A stretch of 64,000 nucleotides of DNA from Aliiglaciecola lipolytica E3 (GTDB lineage: Bacteria; Pseudomonadota; Gammaproteobacteria; Enterobacterales; Alteromonadaceae), in assembly GCF_000314975.1 (NCBI RefSeq), contig NZ_BAEN01000065.1, positions 62,001-126,000 on the forward strand, read 5' to 3'. Below are positions 52,321 to 63,583 of the stretch, one piece after another; position 1 is the stretch's first letter; the number at the start of each line of letters is the position of its first letter. The position numbers and the translations under genes are program-made. The notes under the pieces were generated by a model that was not told the origin of the DNA, searched no databases, and worked only from the letters and a program-made list of their open reading frames with translations.

Positions 52321-53127
52321 TTACTTGGCGTTGGTGCTTTCAAAAATCTTATCAGCAGATGCAGCAACGAAACCTTGATACAGTTCCCCAGTGGGTAACT
52401 CATAACGTTGGGCAAATTCATAAAAACAACTGGGTATAGACTTATTGGTGTCAGTAAATGCAACATCAATGTGGTCTGCCATAGTAGACGATTGCGCAAG
52501 AAATACGTCCGGTCCACCTTTGATTTCACCACCGGAAGTATTCAACACAAAGCCTGCTTGCTTCAAAAGGTCGTTTACATCAGTTAATAAATCTAATTCT
52601 TGCAAGTGATTCACAGATACAGTGAAGTGATTTGCTCTGAATCCCCAAGCCGCCATCCATGCTGCATATTCTGATTCTGCCAATAAGGTTGCATAATCAC
52701 TACTGGACACTTTCCAATGAGCACCCGAATATAAAAAATTGTCTTGTTGCGTTGCATCTTCGGCCACACTATCTACTAGGCGGTGAATGATATCTTGAAT
52801 TGTTTCGGGAAACTCTTTTACTCGCAACTCACTGATAAAAACCTTTGGTTGGGTCGTGTCAGGATGTTCAAAGTGCTTAGCTGAGAGTCTCTTTTCGACA
52901 AAGTCATATTGACCTTTCTCTTCATAGCCTAACGCCAAAAAGTGTGCCGCTAGCTTGTCTAAATTGATTTTTTCGATATCAAAAGTGCGAAATGCAACGT
53001 GGTCATTTACTAGTTCTGATTGACCGTTATATTGACCAAGTAACTTATGCACTTTTTGTGCAGATGGCGTAATACTTAAATAATCTTGCCAAAGATTAGT
53101 AAATAAAGAATCGATATTGGTATGCAT
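52321..53127 (-). CDS. DUF1338 metalloenzyme (2-oxoadipate dioxygenase-like family)
   Basis: 268 aa. The DUF1338 family includes HglS, an iron enzyme that converts 2-oxoadipate to 2-hydroxyglutarate in lysine breakdown. The HglS pattern His-x3-Arg is present at His43/Arg47 ('NDHVAFRTFD'), with further candidate metal ligands His167 ('ANHFTVSVNH') and Glu237 ('CFYEFAQRY'). It is shorter than HglS (about 460 aa). It follows astD by 67 bp on the same strand, so a 2-oxo acid linked to arginine or ornithine breakdown is a reasonable but unproven substrate. Confidence 0.82.
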   Translation of the reverse strand: MHTNIDSLFTNLWQDYLSITPSAQKVHKLLGQYNGQSELVNDHVAFRTFDIEKINLDKLAAHFLALGYEEKGQYDFVEKRLSAKHFEHPDTTQPKVFISELRVKEFPETIQDIIHRLVDSVAEDATQQDNFLYSGAHWKVSSSDYATLLAESEYAAWMAAWGFRANHFTVSVNHLQELDLLTDVNDLLKQAGFVLNTSGGEIKGGPDVFLAQSSTMADHIDVAFTDTNKSIPSCFYEFAQRYELPTGELYQGFVAASADKIFESTNAK

Positions 53128-53151
53128 AAGGGCTTTCTATTTCAACCTCGT

Positions 53152-53184
53152 AAAAATGGCTTGATGCCGATATGACAGCAAGCC
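53152..53184 (-). terminator. Hairpin between astD and the DUF1338 gene
   Basis: On the minus strand GGCTTG and CAAGCC (plus coordinates 53158-53163 and 53179-53184) form a 6-bp stem with a 15-nt loop, followed by ATTTTTA. It is probably a partial terminator, letting a fraction of transcripts continue into the DUF1338 gene. Confidence 0.4.
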
Positions 53185-53194
53185 GTGTGCTATT

Positions 53195-54667
53195 TTAAAG
53201 TGTTAAACCGGGACTCAATGAAGCCGGTAAAGTCACCTGTTCCAGTTCTACTGAAGCAACTGGGAATGCGCAATAATCAGCTGCATAATACGCACTGGCT
53301 CTATGGTTCCCACTTTCACCGATTCCGCCAAATGGTGCTGCACTGCTTGCACCTGTGATTGGCCTGTTCCAGTTAACAATTCCCGCTCGAATGCGTTTGA
53401 AAAAGTGTTGATAATCCGATTCACTATCACCAATGAAGCCTGCGCTTAATCCGAAGTTCGTGTTATTGGCAGACGCGATTGCTTGATCAAAGTCAGTGTA
53501 TCTAATCACTTTTAACAGTGGGCCAAAATGCTCTTCGTCTGGCATTTTATCAGCCATAGAAGTTACATCTAAAATTCCAGGGGTGACAAAGCCAGTATTG
53601 GTATCCAGGTGTTTCAATTCAACTAACGGCGTCGCACCCAATTCGACAAGTTGTTGCTGTGCTCTTACCATGCCGGCTGCGGCATTTGCTGAAATCATAG
53701 CGCCCATAAACGGTTGCTCTTCAGCATCATACTGGTCTACTTTGATGTTTTTCGTGACATCGATTAGTTTGGCAAGTATTGCATCACCTTGCGCATTTTG
53801 TTGAATGAATAAACGTCGAGCGCATGTACAACGCTGTCCAGACGTAACAAACGCTGATTGCACAATATCGTGAACTACTGCATCGATGTCTTTAGCGTCT
53901 TTAACAATCAGTGGATTATTTCCACCCATTTCTAATGCTAAAATTTTACCGGGGTGACCAGCAAACTGTTCGTGCAAAATTTTCCCCGTGCGTGAACTTC
54001 CGGTGAAAAATAGTCCGTCGATACCGGTGTGACTAGCTAAGGCTTTACCTGTTTCAACTTCACCTTGAACCAAGTTGATAACCCCTGCTGGTAATCCGGC
54101 TTGTTGCCAAATTTTGACCATTTTCTCAGCAACCAATGGGGTAAGATCACTAGGTTTAAACACAATAGTATTGCCAGCTAAAAGCGCTGGCACTATATGT
54201 CCGTTAGGTAAGTGTCCAGGGAAATTGTATGGGCCAAATACTGCCACTACTCCGTGAGGCTTGTGACGAATAAAGGCTTTACCTACCGGCATAGGATTTT
54301 CTACTGTGCCTGTTCGGTCATGGTAAGCACGTTCAGAAATCGCAATTTTACCGACCATGGCACCTACTTCAGTCGCGGTTTCCCATAAAGGTTTTCCGGT
54401 TTCCTGAGCAATTGTCTGAGCTAAATCTTGTTTATTTTCGCCTAATAGTTCAGCGTATTTTTTTACAATTTGCAGACGGTTTTCAAAGGTTAAATCGCTC
54501 CACGCCAAAAACGCATTTCGAGCTGCTTTAACTGCTGCATCAATTTGCTTTGGTGAAGCCGACTTGGCTTGCCAAATAACTTTGTTTTTAGCGGGATCAA
54601 TAGATTGAATATCGTGACCTTCACCTAGGTGCCACTCACCTGCAATATAGTGGGCTTGTGTCGTCAT
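53195..54667 (-). CDS. astD: N-succinylglutamate 5-semialdehyde dehydrogenase
   Basis: 490 aa aldehyde dehydrogenase, fourth step of the arginine succinyltransferase (AST) pathway, oxidising succinylglutamate semialdehyde with NAD. Catalytic Cys280 lies in '[13 protein letters not shown]', the general-base Glu in '[13 protein letters not shown]', and 'FTGSSRTGK' forms the NAD-binding edge. Length and N-terminus match AstD. It is in the order argD-astA-astD with 23 bp after astA. Downstream is a DUF1338 gene rather than astB and astE. Confidence 0.95.
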   Translation of the reverse strand: MTTQAHYIAGEWHLGEGHDIQSIDPAKNKVIWQAKSASPKQIDAAVKAARNAFLAWSDLTFENRLQIVKKYAELLGENKQDLAQTIAQETGKPLWETATEVGAMVGKIAISERAYHDRTGTVENPMPVGKAFIRHKPHGVVAVFGPYNFPGHLPNGHIVPALLAGNTIVFKPSDLTPLVAEKMVKIWQQAGLPAGVINLVQGEVETGKALASHTGIDGLFFTGSSRTGKILHEQFAGHPGKILALEMGGNNPLIVKDAKDIDAVVHDIVQSAFVTSGQRCTCARRLFIQQNAQGDAILAKLIDVTKNIKVDQYDAEEQPFMGAMISANAAAGMVRAQQQLVELGATPLVELKHLDTNTGFVTPGILDVTSMADKMPDEEHFGPLLKVIRYTDFDQAIASANNTNFGLSAGFIGDSESDYQHFFKRIRAGIVNWNRPITGASSAAPFGGIGESGNHRASAYYAADYCAFPVASVELEQVTLPASLSPGLTL

Positions 54668-54690
54668 ACATAATTCCTATGGCTGGGTTA

Positions 54691-55722
54691 TTAAATTAAT
54701 TTGGTTGGCGCAAAGCGTATTAGGTCGTTCTCTGAAACTAATAGTGCGGCTGCGCTTTCTGGAGAGATATACGCAACGTCGTTTTCCTGATCTACGTATA
54801 CTTCTGTGGTAATTGCTCTGAAGTCTTTTACTTTTGTGTTGATTACAAAACACAAAGTGGCGTCCGCTGCTTTTTGCTGGTCAATTTTGATAGGTAGCTT
54901 ACGACTTGCCTGTGCAGTTCTAATATGTTGAATATTCGCTTCAACCGTAGGACCACCGTCAAAAATATCAACATATCCGCGACAGATAAATCCTTCTTGT
55001 TGCAACAACTGCAGTGCGGGTCGGGTTTTTTCATGTACCTGACCAATAACGGCTTGGGCCGCTTTACTCAATAAACTGACGTAGATTGGGTACTTCGGCA
55101 TAAGTTCCGCAATAAAGACTTTGTCACCAATGCCGGTTAAATAATCGGCTGTTGGGAAATCCATTGAGAAGAAATGTTCCTCAAGCCATTGCCAAAATGG
55201 AGAGGTTCCATTTTCATCGCTCACACCGCGCATTTCTGCAATTACGGTTTCGGAAAACCGACTTTGATGCTCGAGCATGAATAAGAACCGAAACTTTGAC
55301 AGTAACCTGCCGTTACTGCCTTTACGCGCCTTTTCTTTGAGGAATAAAGTGCATATCTCTGATACCCCTGTGTAGTCGTTACACAAGGTTAATATATCCA
55401 CTGTATTATGGATTTTTAACTCACGCGAAGCATGCACTACTTTGCCACAATGGTAATGGTAAAAAGAGTCTTCTAAACCCACTGTCGCGGCGATACCACT
55501 GGTACCCACCACGTCGCCAGTTTCGGTATCTTCCATCACAAACAAGTAGCTTTGATTGCTGGGTTCGTCGACGACTTCTTTAAATGCTCGCTCAGATTGA
55601 TCAATTTTGCGTCTTAACAACGGCTCATTAACAGGCAATGATGTAAAACCAATGCCTGACTCAACTGCGATGTCATGTAAAGCGTCGTAATCTTTTAACG
55701 CAATAGGACGGATCACTTTCAT
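54691..55722 (-). CDS. astA: Arginine N-succinyltransferase
   Basis: 343 aa, GNAT-like enzyme that transfers succinyl from succinyl-CoA to arginine, the first AST step. Motifs 'MKVIRPIALKDYDALHDIAVESGIG' region, 'VVGTSGIAATVGLEDSFYHYHCGKVVHASRELKIHNTVDILTLCNDYTG' region and 'LLSKFRFLFMLEH' are characteristic of the AstA/AruG group. A single gene is present (not the AruF/AruG pair). Gaps of 34 bp to argD and 23 bp to astD indicate one operon. Confidence 0.95.
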   Translation of the reverse strand: MKVIRPIALKDYDALHDIAVESGIGFTSLPVNEPLLRRKIDQSERAFKEVVDEPSNQSYLFVMEDTETGDVVGTSGIAATVGLEDSFYHYHCGKVVHASRELKIHNTVDILTLCNDYTGVSEICTLFLKEKARKGSNGRLLSKFRFLFMLEHQSRFSETVIAEMRGVSDENGTSPFWQWLEEHFFSMDFPTADYLTGIGDKVFIAELMPKYPIYVSLLSKAAQAVIGQVHEKTRPALQLLQQEGFICRGYVDIFDGGPTVEANIQHIRTAQASRKLPIKIDQQKAADATLCFVINTKVKDFRAITTEVYVDQENDVAYISPESAAALLVSENDLIRFAPTKLI

Positions 55723-55756
55723 AATGGCTTGCTCACTTAACTTTTCGCGTCAAAGC

Positions 55757-57419
<1,663 letters not shown>

Positions 57420-58580
57420 TTATTTTTCATCCAAACTTATGTCGAAATTTCGTAAATCTGTTTTCTTCAGCTCTGAAAGCGCGCCTTTAGGAAAGTAAAA
57501 TTGACGTAGATAATCTTTGGCTTCTTCCATTGAAATCATCTTGTTTGCTTTTAGCATTCGATAGCGGTTGTAGGCAATGCCTTGAGCCAACACTTTGGCG
57601 TAGGGTGACATAAAGTTAACCGCCACGTTTTCAGCAAACTCATTGATAGCTTCAGATAACGCAAGTCGCTTAAATGGCATTAAGCCAATGAACTTTGCGC
57701 TTAAATGATATGCGTGAGTACTAAGCGCTTTTAACAAGTAGGTTTCAGAAGGAGAAATTTCGCCTAGTGCTAGGTGTTCGTCCCGCTTTCGTTCATTTTG
57801 GGCTTCTATTAGTGCTTCTCTGTGGACTTGCTCAAAATTTTTGAAGAACAATCGAACCACCACAATTTTGCCAAAATCGTGAAAAAGGCCGATCAAAAAA
57901 GCATTGTAGCTATTTAGGTCACTCACTTTTGCGAGCATTTTACAAGACATTGCAGTTCCAATCGAGGCTTCCTGTAAACGCACTTTGATTTCTGGAAAGG
58001 GGTCGGTGATTTGTGGTAAACAACGTCTGAACGCAATAGAAGGTATGATCATTTTAAGGTTATCAATCCCAAGAAAACTTAAAGCTACCTTAAGACTTTC
58101 GACCACGACAACTTTACCTTTAGCATCTACTTTTCGATACTGAGGCGTATTAATAAGTTTAATTAGTTCATCATATAACCACGGCATACTAGCAGCTAAA
58201 GGTTCAATTTTGGCTATTGAAGACGCTTTTACCGATAGCGCATCCAAAAGTTCGACAAGTTTTGGATCAAACCCTAAAACTTCATAAAAAAGTTTCTCTG
58301 GATCTGCAAGTTGAACTTCCATACGGCTAAGCACTTCATCATGCACCATATTTTGAATACTTTCGACATAACTTGAGTGCGAGCGTTTATTAAGTTCTTT
58401 ATCACGAATTGCTTGCTTTTCTACTCTGAGCAGCTCTCGGCGGGCATCACTTTGTTCAGTCAATTCAAACGCAATTGATTCTGACTCCATTCCCATCTGC
58501 CGTTGCGCCAGTTTGAGACTAAGTGATAGGTGATCAAAACGAGAATGAATGTCGTTTTTTAATGCCAAAAAGTCGGTCAT
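57420..58580 (-). CDS. HDOD domain protein
   Basis: 386 aa cytoplasmic protein. The N-terminal 90 residues are charged and helical. The HDOD domain (about 100-310) is recognised by 'SLKVALSFLGIDNLKMIIPSIAFRR' and the HD-type 'NAFLIGLFHDFGKIVVVRLFF'. HDOD proteins are signalling relatives of HD phosphohydrolases; many lack activity. The HD pair is kept here but the other metal ligands are not obvious. No partner kinase or cyclic-di-GMP gene is adjacent. Confidence 0.82.
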   Translation of the reverse strand: MTDFLALKNDIHSRFDHLSLSLKLAQRQMGMESESIAFELTEQSDARRELLRVEKQAIRDKELNKRSHSSYVESIQNMVHDEVLSRMEVQLADPEKLFYEVLGFDPKLVELLDALSVKASSIAKIEPLAASMPWLYDELIKLINTPQYRKVDAKGKVVVVESLKVALSFLGIDNLKMIIPSIAFRRCLPQITDPFPEIKVRLQEASIGTAMSCKMLAKVSDLNSYNAFLIGLFHDFGKIVVVRLFFKNFEQVHREALIEAQNERKRDEHLALGEISPSETYLLKALSTHAYHLSAKFIGLMPFKRLALSEAINEFAENVAVNFMSPYAKVLAQGIAYNRYRMLKANKMISMEEAKDYLRQFYFPKGALSELKKTDLRNFDISLDEK

Positions 58581-58660
58581 TGTTTCTTCTTAATTAAATG
58601 TAAAAATTATGTAAAAGCTTATTTGGTAAATTAGCAGTGTAGTGCAGAATTTTAAACAGT

Positions 58661-59269
58661 TTATATCGTTATATTGGCTCTCGCCCACCATCTGTCTGCT
58701 ATATTAACAAAGTTGAACAAGATTTTATGTCCTACTTTAGTCAAAAGTGATTCTGGGTGAAATTGTACTCCCATAAGCGCAAAATCTTGATGTTCAATGG
58801 CCATAGGTTCGTGTTCACCAAAGTCTTCACACCAAGCTGTTATATTTATTTCACTTGGCAAAGTATCAGCATCAAGAATTAATGAATGATAACGAGTGGC
58901 AATAAAAGGATCTGCTATATCATCAAAAAAAGGCGAACCTGTATGACGAATATTAGACGTTTTACCGTGCATAATATGCTTTGCTACTTCCACTTTTCCA
59001 CCTAAAACTTGCCCAATAGCTTGATGGCCTAGGCAAACACCCAGAATAGGTATTTTCCCTGCGAACGTGCGAATTGCTTCTAAGGTAATACCTGCTTCAT
59101 TGGGCGTGCAAGGACCCGGCGAAAATACCAAATAACGAGGCGCAAGTTGCACAATTTGATTGCAGCTTATTTGATCGTTTCTCACAACCTGTACTTCTAG
59201 ATTAAGTTCGCGGAAGTAGCGTGCAAGGTTGTGAGTGAACGAATCATAATTGTCGATCAACAACAGCAT
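58661..59269 (-). CDS. pabA: Aminodeoxychorismate/anthranilate synthase glutamine amidotransferase
   Basis: 202 aa class I glutamine amidotransferase. It supplies ammonia to PabB for p-aminobenzoate (folate) and possibly to TrpE. Catalytic Cys79 lies in 'LGVCLGHQAIG', and the His-Glu pair in 'GVQFHPESLL'. Length and the 'LLIDNYDSFTHNLARYF' start match PabA. Located 54 bp after trpS on the same strand. No trpE or pabB is adjacent, so the partner is elsewhere. Confidence 0.92.
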   Translation of the reverse strand: MLLLIDNYDSFTHNLARYFRELNLEVQVVRNDQISCNQIVQLAPRYLVFSPGPCTPNEAGITLEAIRTFAGKIPILGVCLGHQAIGQVLGGKVEVAKHIMHGKTSNIRHTGSPFFDDIADPFIATRYHSLILDADTLPSEINITAWCEDFGEHEPMAIEHQDFALMGVQFHPESLLTKVGHKILFNFVNIADRWWARANITI

Positions 59270-59323
59270 TAGCTATAAGGTCCCAAAAGACAACTTGTCG
59301 AATATCGATTGGCTAAAAGACCA

Positions 59324-60328
59324 TTACACTTTTGGAACAAACCCAATCGCCTGATAGACTTTCTCCAACATAACAGCTGCACGTGCACTGGCTTTTTCAG
59401 CACCATCACGCATGACTTCGTTCAAATATGTCTGATCTGAACGAATTTCACTAAATTTAGCTTGGATGGGCTCTAATAATGAAACCACAGCTTCTGCTAC
59501 ATCACCTTTTAAATGACCATACATTTTATCTTCGTATTCAGGCACAAGTTCATCAATACTTTTTCCTGTTGAACAGGACAATAAAGATAAGAGGTTTGAA
59601 ACACCTGGTTTTTCCTGTTTATCAAAATAAATACGGGCTTGTTCATCTGAATCGGTCACAGCGCGTTTTATTTTCTTACTGATTTTTTTGGTATCTTCTA
59701 ACAATCCAACAAAATTATTGGGATTGTTATCAGATTTTGACATTTTACTACCCGGATCTTGCAAACTCATAATACGTGCGCCAAATTCCGGTATGAAAGG
59801 TTCGGGAATGGTAAATATGTCGCCGTATATGTTGTTAAAACGAGTAGCAATGTCGCGTGCCAATTCAAGATGTTGTTTTTGATCATCCCCCACAGGCACT
59901 CGGTTTGGTTGATATAGCAAGATATCGGCCGCCATTAGGGTAGGGTAGGTCAACAATCCTGCGTTTACATTGGAAATGTTTTTAGCAGACTTGTCCTTGA
60001 ATTGTGTCATGCGATTTAATTCGCCCATTTGCGTGTAACAATTCAACACCCAAGCTAATTGCGCATGTTCTGGTACATGCGACTGCATAAAAATGGTGCT
60101 TTGTTTAGGATCGATTCCGCAAGCTAAATATAGTGATAAGCCATCTAAACAGGCGTTGTACAATGCCTTAGGATCTTGGCGAACAGTGATGGCATGTAAA
60201 TCTACCAACATATATAGGCAGTCATGGTCCTGTTGCATGTTTACCCATTGACGCAATGCGCCCATGTAATTTCCTATCGTCAGTTGTCCTGATGGCTGAC
60301 AACCACTTAGTACAATTGGTTTACTCAT
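59324..60328 (-). CDS. trpS: Tryptophanyl-tRNA synthetase
   Basis: 334 aa class Ic synthetase that charges tRNA-Trp. The HIGH-type motif reads '[18 protein letters not shown]', and the KMSKS loop is '[15 protein letters not shown]'. Length is normal for the TrpRS-I (E. coli-like) type. It follows rpe by 36 bp, keeping the E. coli order dam...rpe...trpS, but gph, which lies between them in E. coli, is missing. Confidence 0.97.
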   Translation of the reverse strand: MSKPIVLSGCQPSGQLTIGNYMGALRQWVNMQQDHDCLYMLVDLHAITVRQDPKALYNACLDGLSLYLACGIDPKQSTIFMQSHVPEHAQLAWVLNCYTQMGELNRMTQFKDKSAKNISNVNAGLLTYPTLMAADILLYQPNRVPVGDDQKQHLELARDIATRFNNIYGDIFTIPEPFIPEFGARIMSLQDPGSKMSKSDNNPNNFVGLLEDTKKISKKIKRAVTDSDEQARIYFDKQEKPGVSNLLSLLSCSTGKSIDELVPEYEDKMYGHLKGDVAEAVVSLLEPIQAKFSEIRSDQTYLNEVMRDGAEKASARAAVMLEKVYQAIGFVPKV

Positions 60329-60364
60329 AGTTTAAAACTTTCTTCTTTTAGGTTATCAACAGGC

Positions 60365-61042
60365 CTAAGCCATATTTACTTTATTTAATTCTGCACGCAT
60401 TTGGTCGATGACGAGTTTATAGTCAGGTTGATTGAAAATAGCCGAACCCGCTACAAAGGTATCTGCTCCAGCTTCGGCAATGCTGCGAATATTATCGACT
60501 TTTACACCACCGTCAATTTGAATTCTAATCGGTTTACCAGAATCACGTACACGCTGTTTTACCTTTCGAATCTTTTCTAATGTTTGTGGAATAAACTGTT
60601 GACCGCCAAATCCTGGATTGACTGACATCATCAAAATGAAATCGAGCTTATTGATAATATAATCAAGACAATGAAGAGGGGTGGCAGGATTTAGAACTAC
60701 ACCCGCTTCACAACCACTATCAATAATTAGTTGTAGACTTCTGTCTAAATGACGCGTGGCTTCTGGATGAAAACTAATTCGATTTGCACCAGCGGCTGCA
60801 AAATCCTCGATCATTTGATCCACTGGCTCAACCATCAAATGCACATCTATGGGTTTGCTAACACCATGTTTAACCAATGACTGACATACCAAAGGACCTA
60901 CAGTCAGATTGGGAACATAATGATTATCCATTACATCGAAGTGCACCAAATCAGCTCCTGCAGCAATAACCTTATCCACTTCATTGCCAAGGCACGCAAA
61001 GTTTGCTGAAAGAATAGAAGGCGCGATTAAAAATGGGCTCAT
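60365..61042 (-). CDS. rpe: Ribulose-phosphate 3-epimerase
   Basis: 225 aa from ATG 61042 (TTGGAG ribosome site before it); an upstream in-frame GTG at 61168 would add 42 residues and is not needed. TIM-barrel metalloenzyme of the pentose phosphate pathway. '[17 protein letters not shown]', '[17 protein letters not shown]', 'VHLMVEP', '[13 protein letters not shown]' and 'IQIDGGV' carry the catalytic and metal residues. Upstream of trpS as in E. coli, but separated from dam by a plus-strand insertion (porin and small genes). Confidence 0.96.
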   Translation of the reverse strand: MSPFLIAPSILSANFACLGNEVDKVIAAGADLVHFDVMDNHYVPNLTVGPLVCQSLVKHGVSKPIDVHLMVEPVDQMIEDFAAAGANRISFHPEATRHLDRSLQLIIDSGCEAGVVLNPATPLHCLDYIINKLDFILMMSVNPGFGGQQFIPQTLEKIRKVKQRVRDSGKPIRIQIDGGVKVDNIRSIAEAGADTFVAGSAIFNQPDYKLVIDQMRAELNKVNMA

Positions 61043-61359
61043 AAGGGTCTCCAATTTGAATGGGCGATAGTGTAAAGAAAAACCGGTAATGAAAAAAGCG
61101 TTAGTGCCACCAATGCCTCGCACTATTATGGTGCTGAAGTTCTCATATGGTGCGTTAGCATGACGCAATCAATTTTACATTACTAAGGTGTTATCCAACA
61201 AAATTTATAATTAGCAATATAAAACAATGGCTTACGTGTTTTATAAGGTTGTTCAAATAAGCGGCACTAGAATTGCCTTAATCATGCCAGCGACAAAAAA
61301 ATAATAATAATAATTAAAATTAAAACATTGAAAATATAAATAAATTTCGGAGAACACAT
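61043..61359. other. Gap between rpe and the porin gene
   Basis: 317 bp divergent gap, very AT-rich toward the porin gene, with an (ATA)n run near 61300-61314. A TATAAT-like box at 61206-61211 points to the plus strand but has no good -35. No RNA gene or confident operator was seen. Confidence 0.35.
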
Positions 61360-62037
61360 ATGAAAACATTGAAATTGGCCGCATTGGCTGTAGCAGTACT
61401 TTCTGCAACCAGTTTTAGTTCATTAGTACAAGCAGACATTTCTGCTAACTTTGGCGCAACAAGCAATTACTTATGGCGTGGTGTTACTCAAAGCAGCAAT
61501 GATGTCTCAGTTTCTGGTGGTATTGACTATTCAAGCGAGAGTGGTTTTTATGCAGGTACTTGGATTGGCTCTATTGATTGGGGCGTTGACGGAACTGAAA
61601 ATGACTTCTACCTAGGTTATGGCGGTGAGTCAGGCGATTTCACATATGACGTTGGTTATATTTATTATATGTACCCAGCAACAGGTTATGAAGATTCTGA
61701 TTTTGGTGAAGTCTATTTCAATGGTGGCTATGGCGCATTCTCTTTCGGTGTGGCTTATACAATTAACAGCCAAGCAGACGACGATGCACCTTTTGGTACC
61801 GGAGATCTTTATTATAGTGTAGGTTATGGTTTTGACCTTCCAAACGAATTTGGTCTTGGTTTAACTTATGGTTATTACGACTTTGATAGCGACGACGCAG
61901 TATATGGTGACGTTGACTATGGTCACTTCCAAATTGACCTTTCAAAAGGTGATTTTACGTTAAGCGTATCTAAAGCAGATGACGAATCAGGTGATGACGA
62001 TACTAAATTCGTTGTTAGCTGGGGAACATCTTTCTAA
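61360..62037 (+). CDS. TorF-type putative porin (Gcw_chp family)
   Basis: 225 aa. Signal peptide 1-25 (ends VQA), then 'DISANFGATSNYLWRGVTQS', the hallmark start of the TorF/Gcw_chp beta-barrel family, and repeated 'GGIDYSSESGFYAGTWIGSIDWG' and 'DFYLGYGGESGDFTYDVGYIYYMYP' segments typical of its strands. It ends in Phe (WGTSF). The family is predicted to be outer-membrane channels, substrate unknown. GGAG is 7-8 nt before the start. Not adjacent to glnK, where such porins sometimes occur. Confidence 0.85.
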   Translation: MKTLKLAALAVAVLSATSFSSLVQADISANFGATSNYLWRGVTQSSNDVSVSGGIDYSSESGFYAGTWIGSIDWGVDGTENDFYLGYGGESGDFTYDVGYIYYMYPATGYEDSDFGEVYFNGGYGAFSFGVAYTINSQADDDAPFGTGDLYYSVGYGFDLPNEFGLGLTYGYYDFDSDDAVYGDVDYGHFQIDLSKGDFTLSVSKADDESGDDDTKFVVSWGTSF

Positions 62038-62060
62038 TTTTAGTTTGAATTGAAACGCCT

Positions 62061-62089
62061 AAAGAGCCAACTTTCGAGTTGGCTTTTTT
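62061..62089 (+). terminator. Terminator after the porin gene
   Basis: AGCCAACT (62065-62072) pairs with AGTTGGCT (62077-62084) over a TTCG loop, flanked by AAA and followed by TTTTT. Strong intrinsic terminator. Confidence 0.85.
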
Positions 62090-62212
62090 GGTTGAATTTA
62101 ACAACAAAAAGTCATTAAGTGCGTTAAAGCGCATGGAAATCAGGTAAAAGACAGTTGTTCATTTTATCAACGGACGTATAATGCACCTTCAATAACGATT
62201 AAAGGTGGCCAT

Positions 62213-62515
62213 ATGAACAGGAAGTTAAAAGCCGGTATCTCTATTGGTGCAATCACATTTACTCTCTTTGTTGTAGTACAACCACAATTTTCTAATGTGG
62301 ATAGTTTTTGTCAAAATATTGATATAGATAAATATACTGCGGATTCAAACCCTGCAAATCCAGTTAATCGTTGCGCTAATGCGAATCAAAAAAATGTGAG
62401 CTGGATGAGTTGGTTTTCAGGACGTTCACGTTATCAATTTCACTACCTTGATTTATTAGAGTTGTTATCCAGAACCACAGACAAACAACCTACTTCCCAC
62501 TCGAGTGCTGGTTAA
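62213..62515 (+). CDS. Small exported or anchored hypothetical protein
   Basis: 100 aa with AAGGTGG before the start. An N-terminal hydrophobic segment (about 7-24, 'AGISIGAITFTLFVVVQP') serves as anchor or uncleaved signal. The rest is polar with two cysteines ('DSFCQNIDIDKY', 'VNRCANANQK') and an aromatic 'WMSWFSGRSRYQFHYLDLLELL' segment. No family is recognised. The DUF2970 gene begins at the base after its stop, so they form a two-gene unit. Confidence 0.65.
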   Translation: MNRKLKAGISIGAITFTLFVVVQPQFSNVDSFCQNIDIDKYTADSNPANPVNRCANANQKNVSWMSWFSGRSRYQFHYLDLLELLSRTTDKQPTSHSSAG

Positions 62516-62713
62516 TTGTCGGAATCTAAATCGAATAGTTTATGGGGTGTTTTTAAAAGTGTTGCTGCCAGTATGTTTGGTGTGCAATCCCACCAAAACT
62601 ACGAGCATGACTTTCAGCAAAAATCCTTTGTCCCATATTTGTTGGTTGGTATTGTCTTTGTGATTGGTTTAATTCTTGGATTGGTGATAATCGTCAATAT
62701 TGCCTTAGGTTAG
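62516..62713 (+). CDS. DUF2970 family small membrane protein
   Basis: 65 aa from TTG directly after the preceding stop (TAA-TTG junction). The pattern 'LWGVFKSVAASMFGVQSHQNYEHDFQQKSFVPYLLVGIVFVIGLIL' matches DUF2970, a one-helix family in proteobacteria. The helix covers about residues 42-62. Function unknown. Translation is probably coupled to the upstream gene. It ends 21 bp from the convergent dam gene. Confidence 0.78.
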   Translation: MSESKSNSLWGVFKSVAASMFGVQSHQNYEHDFQQKSFVPYLLVGIVFVIGLILGLVIIVNIALG

Positions 62714-62734
62714 CACCATACCTGCTTGCCAATG

Positions 62735-63553
62735 TTACGAATAAAGCGCGAGTAACTCACCTACTTTTACTCTTTGATCGCCTTTTTGGCTGATAGTACG
62801 ACTTACCATCAAACTGGTTATATCTGCTTCTGAATAAATATCCCGAGTAAACCGCGTGTCATGATTACTAATCAACACACTAACTGATTTTTTATCGGCA
62901 TTGTGCTTCGCCAATTTTGCCAACAACAACTGTTCATCTAACGAGAACCCATTTTTAGCATATTGTGTGAAGTTAGAAGTTAAACTAATCGGTGCGTAAG
63001 GAGGATCGCTATAGATAACATTGCCTTTTCTCGCCCGTGCAAAACTATTTTGAAATGATTCGCAGGTAAACATTGCTTTTTGCGATTTTTCAGCAAAATA
63101 ATACAACTCATTTTTAGGAAAATAAGGCGCTTTGTATTTACCAAATGGTACGTTAAATCCACCTGATAAATTGTATCTGCATAGCCCGTTGTATCCATGT
63201 CGATTTAAATATAAAAATAATAAAGATTTATAAAAAACATCATTTGATTGATTAAATTCTTTACGCAGCTCATAAAATCGTAACGGTTGATTATTGGCAG
63301 CACAAAATAGCTTTTCTGCTTCTTGAATAAAGTACTCTGATTGCGATTTTACAATGTTATATAGGTTTATCAGATCAGGATTGATGTCATTTAATATATA
63401 TTGCGGAAAGTCTGTATTTAGGAAGACAGAGCCTGCGCCGACAAAAGGTTCGATTAATTTATTGCCTTCAGGGAGCCGTTGACAAATTTCATCAATAAGG
63501 CCGTATTTTCCGCCAGCCCATTTTAAAAACGCCCGATTTTTGTTTTTCTTCAT
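62735..63553 (-). CDS. dam: DNA adenine methyltransferase (GATC)
   Basis: 272 aa from ATG 63553, where 'MKKNKNRAFLKWAGGKYGL' matches E. coli Dam; a GTG at 63583 would add ten residues. D12-class N6-adenine methyltransferase acting in mismatch repair and replication timing. SAM-binding 'KWAGGKY' and 'FVGAGSVFLNTDF', and catalytic 'VIYSDPPYAPI'. It directly follows damX, as in E. coli. Confidence 0.96.
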   Translation of the reverse strand: MKKNKNRAFLKWAGGKYGLIDEICQRLPEGNKLIEPFVGAGSVFLNTDFPQYILNDINPDLINLYNIVKSQSEYFIQEAEKLFCAANNQPLRFYELRKEFNQSNDVFYKSLLFLYLNRHGYNGLCRYNLSGGFNVPFGKYKAPYFPKNELYYFAEKSQKAMFTCESFQNSFARARKGNVIYSDPPYAPISLTSNFTQYAKNGFSLDEQLLLAKLAKHNADKKSVSVLISNHDTRFTRDIYSEADITSLMVSRTISQKGDQRVKVGELLALYS

Positions 63554-63583
63554 GTTCGCTTTTTTGGTGTAACCACAATCCAC

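Noticed and set aside
61300-61314. Short (ATA)n run before the porin gene.
   Set aside because: Possible phase-variable repeat, but it is short, imperfect and outside any coding region; AT-rich background explains it.
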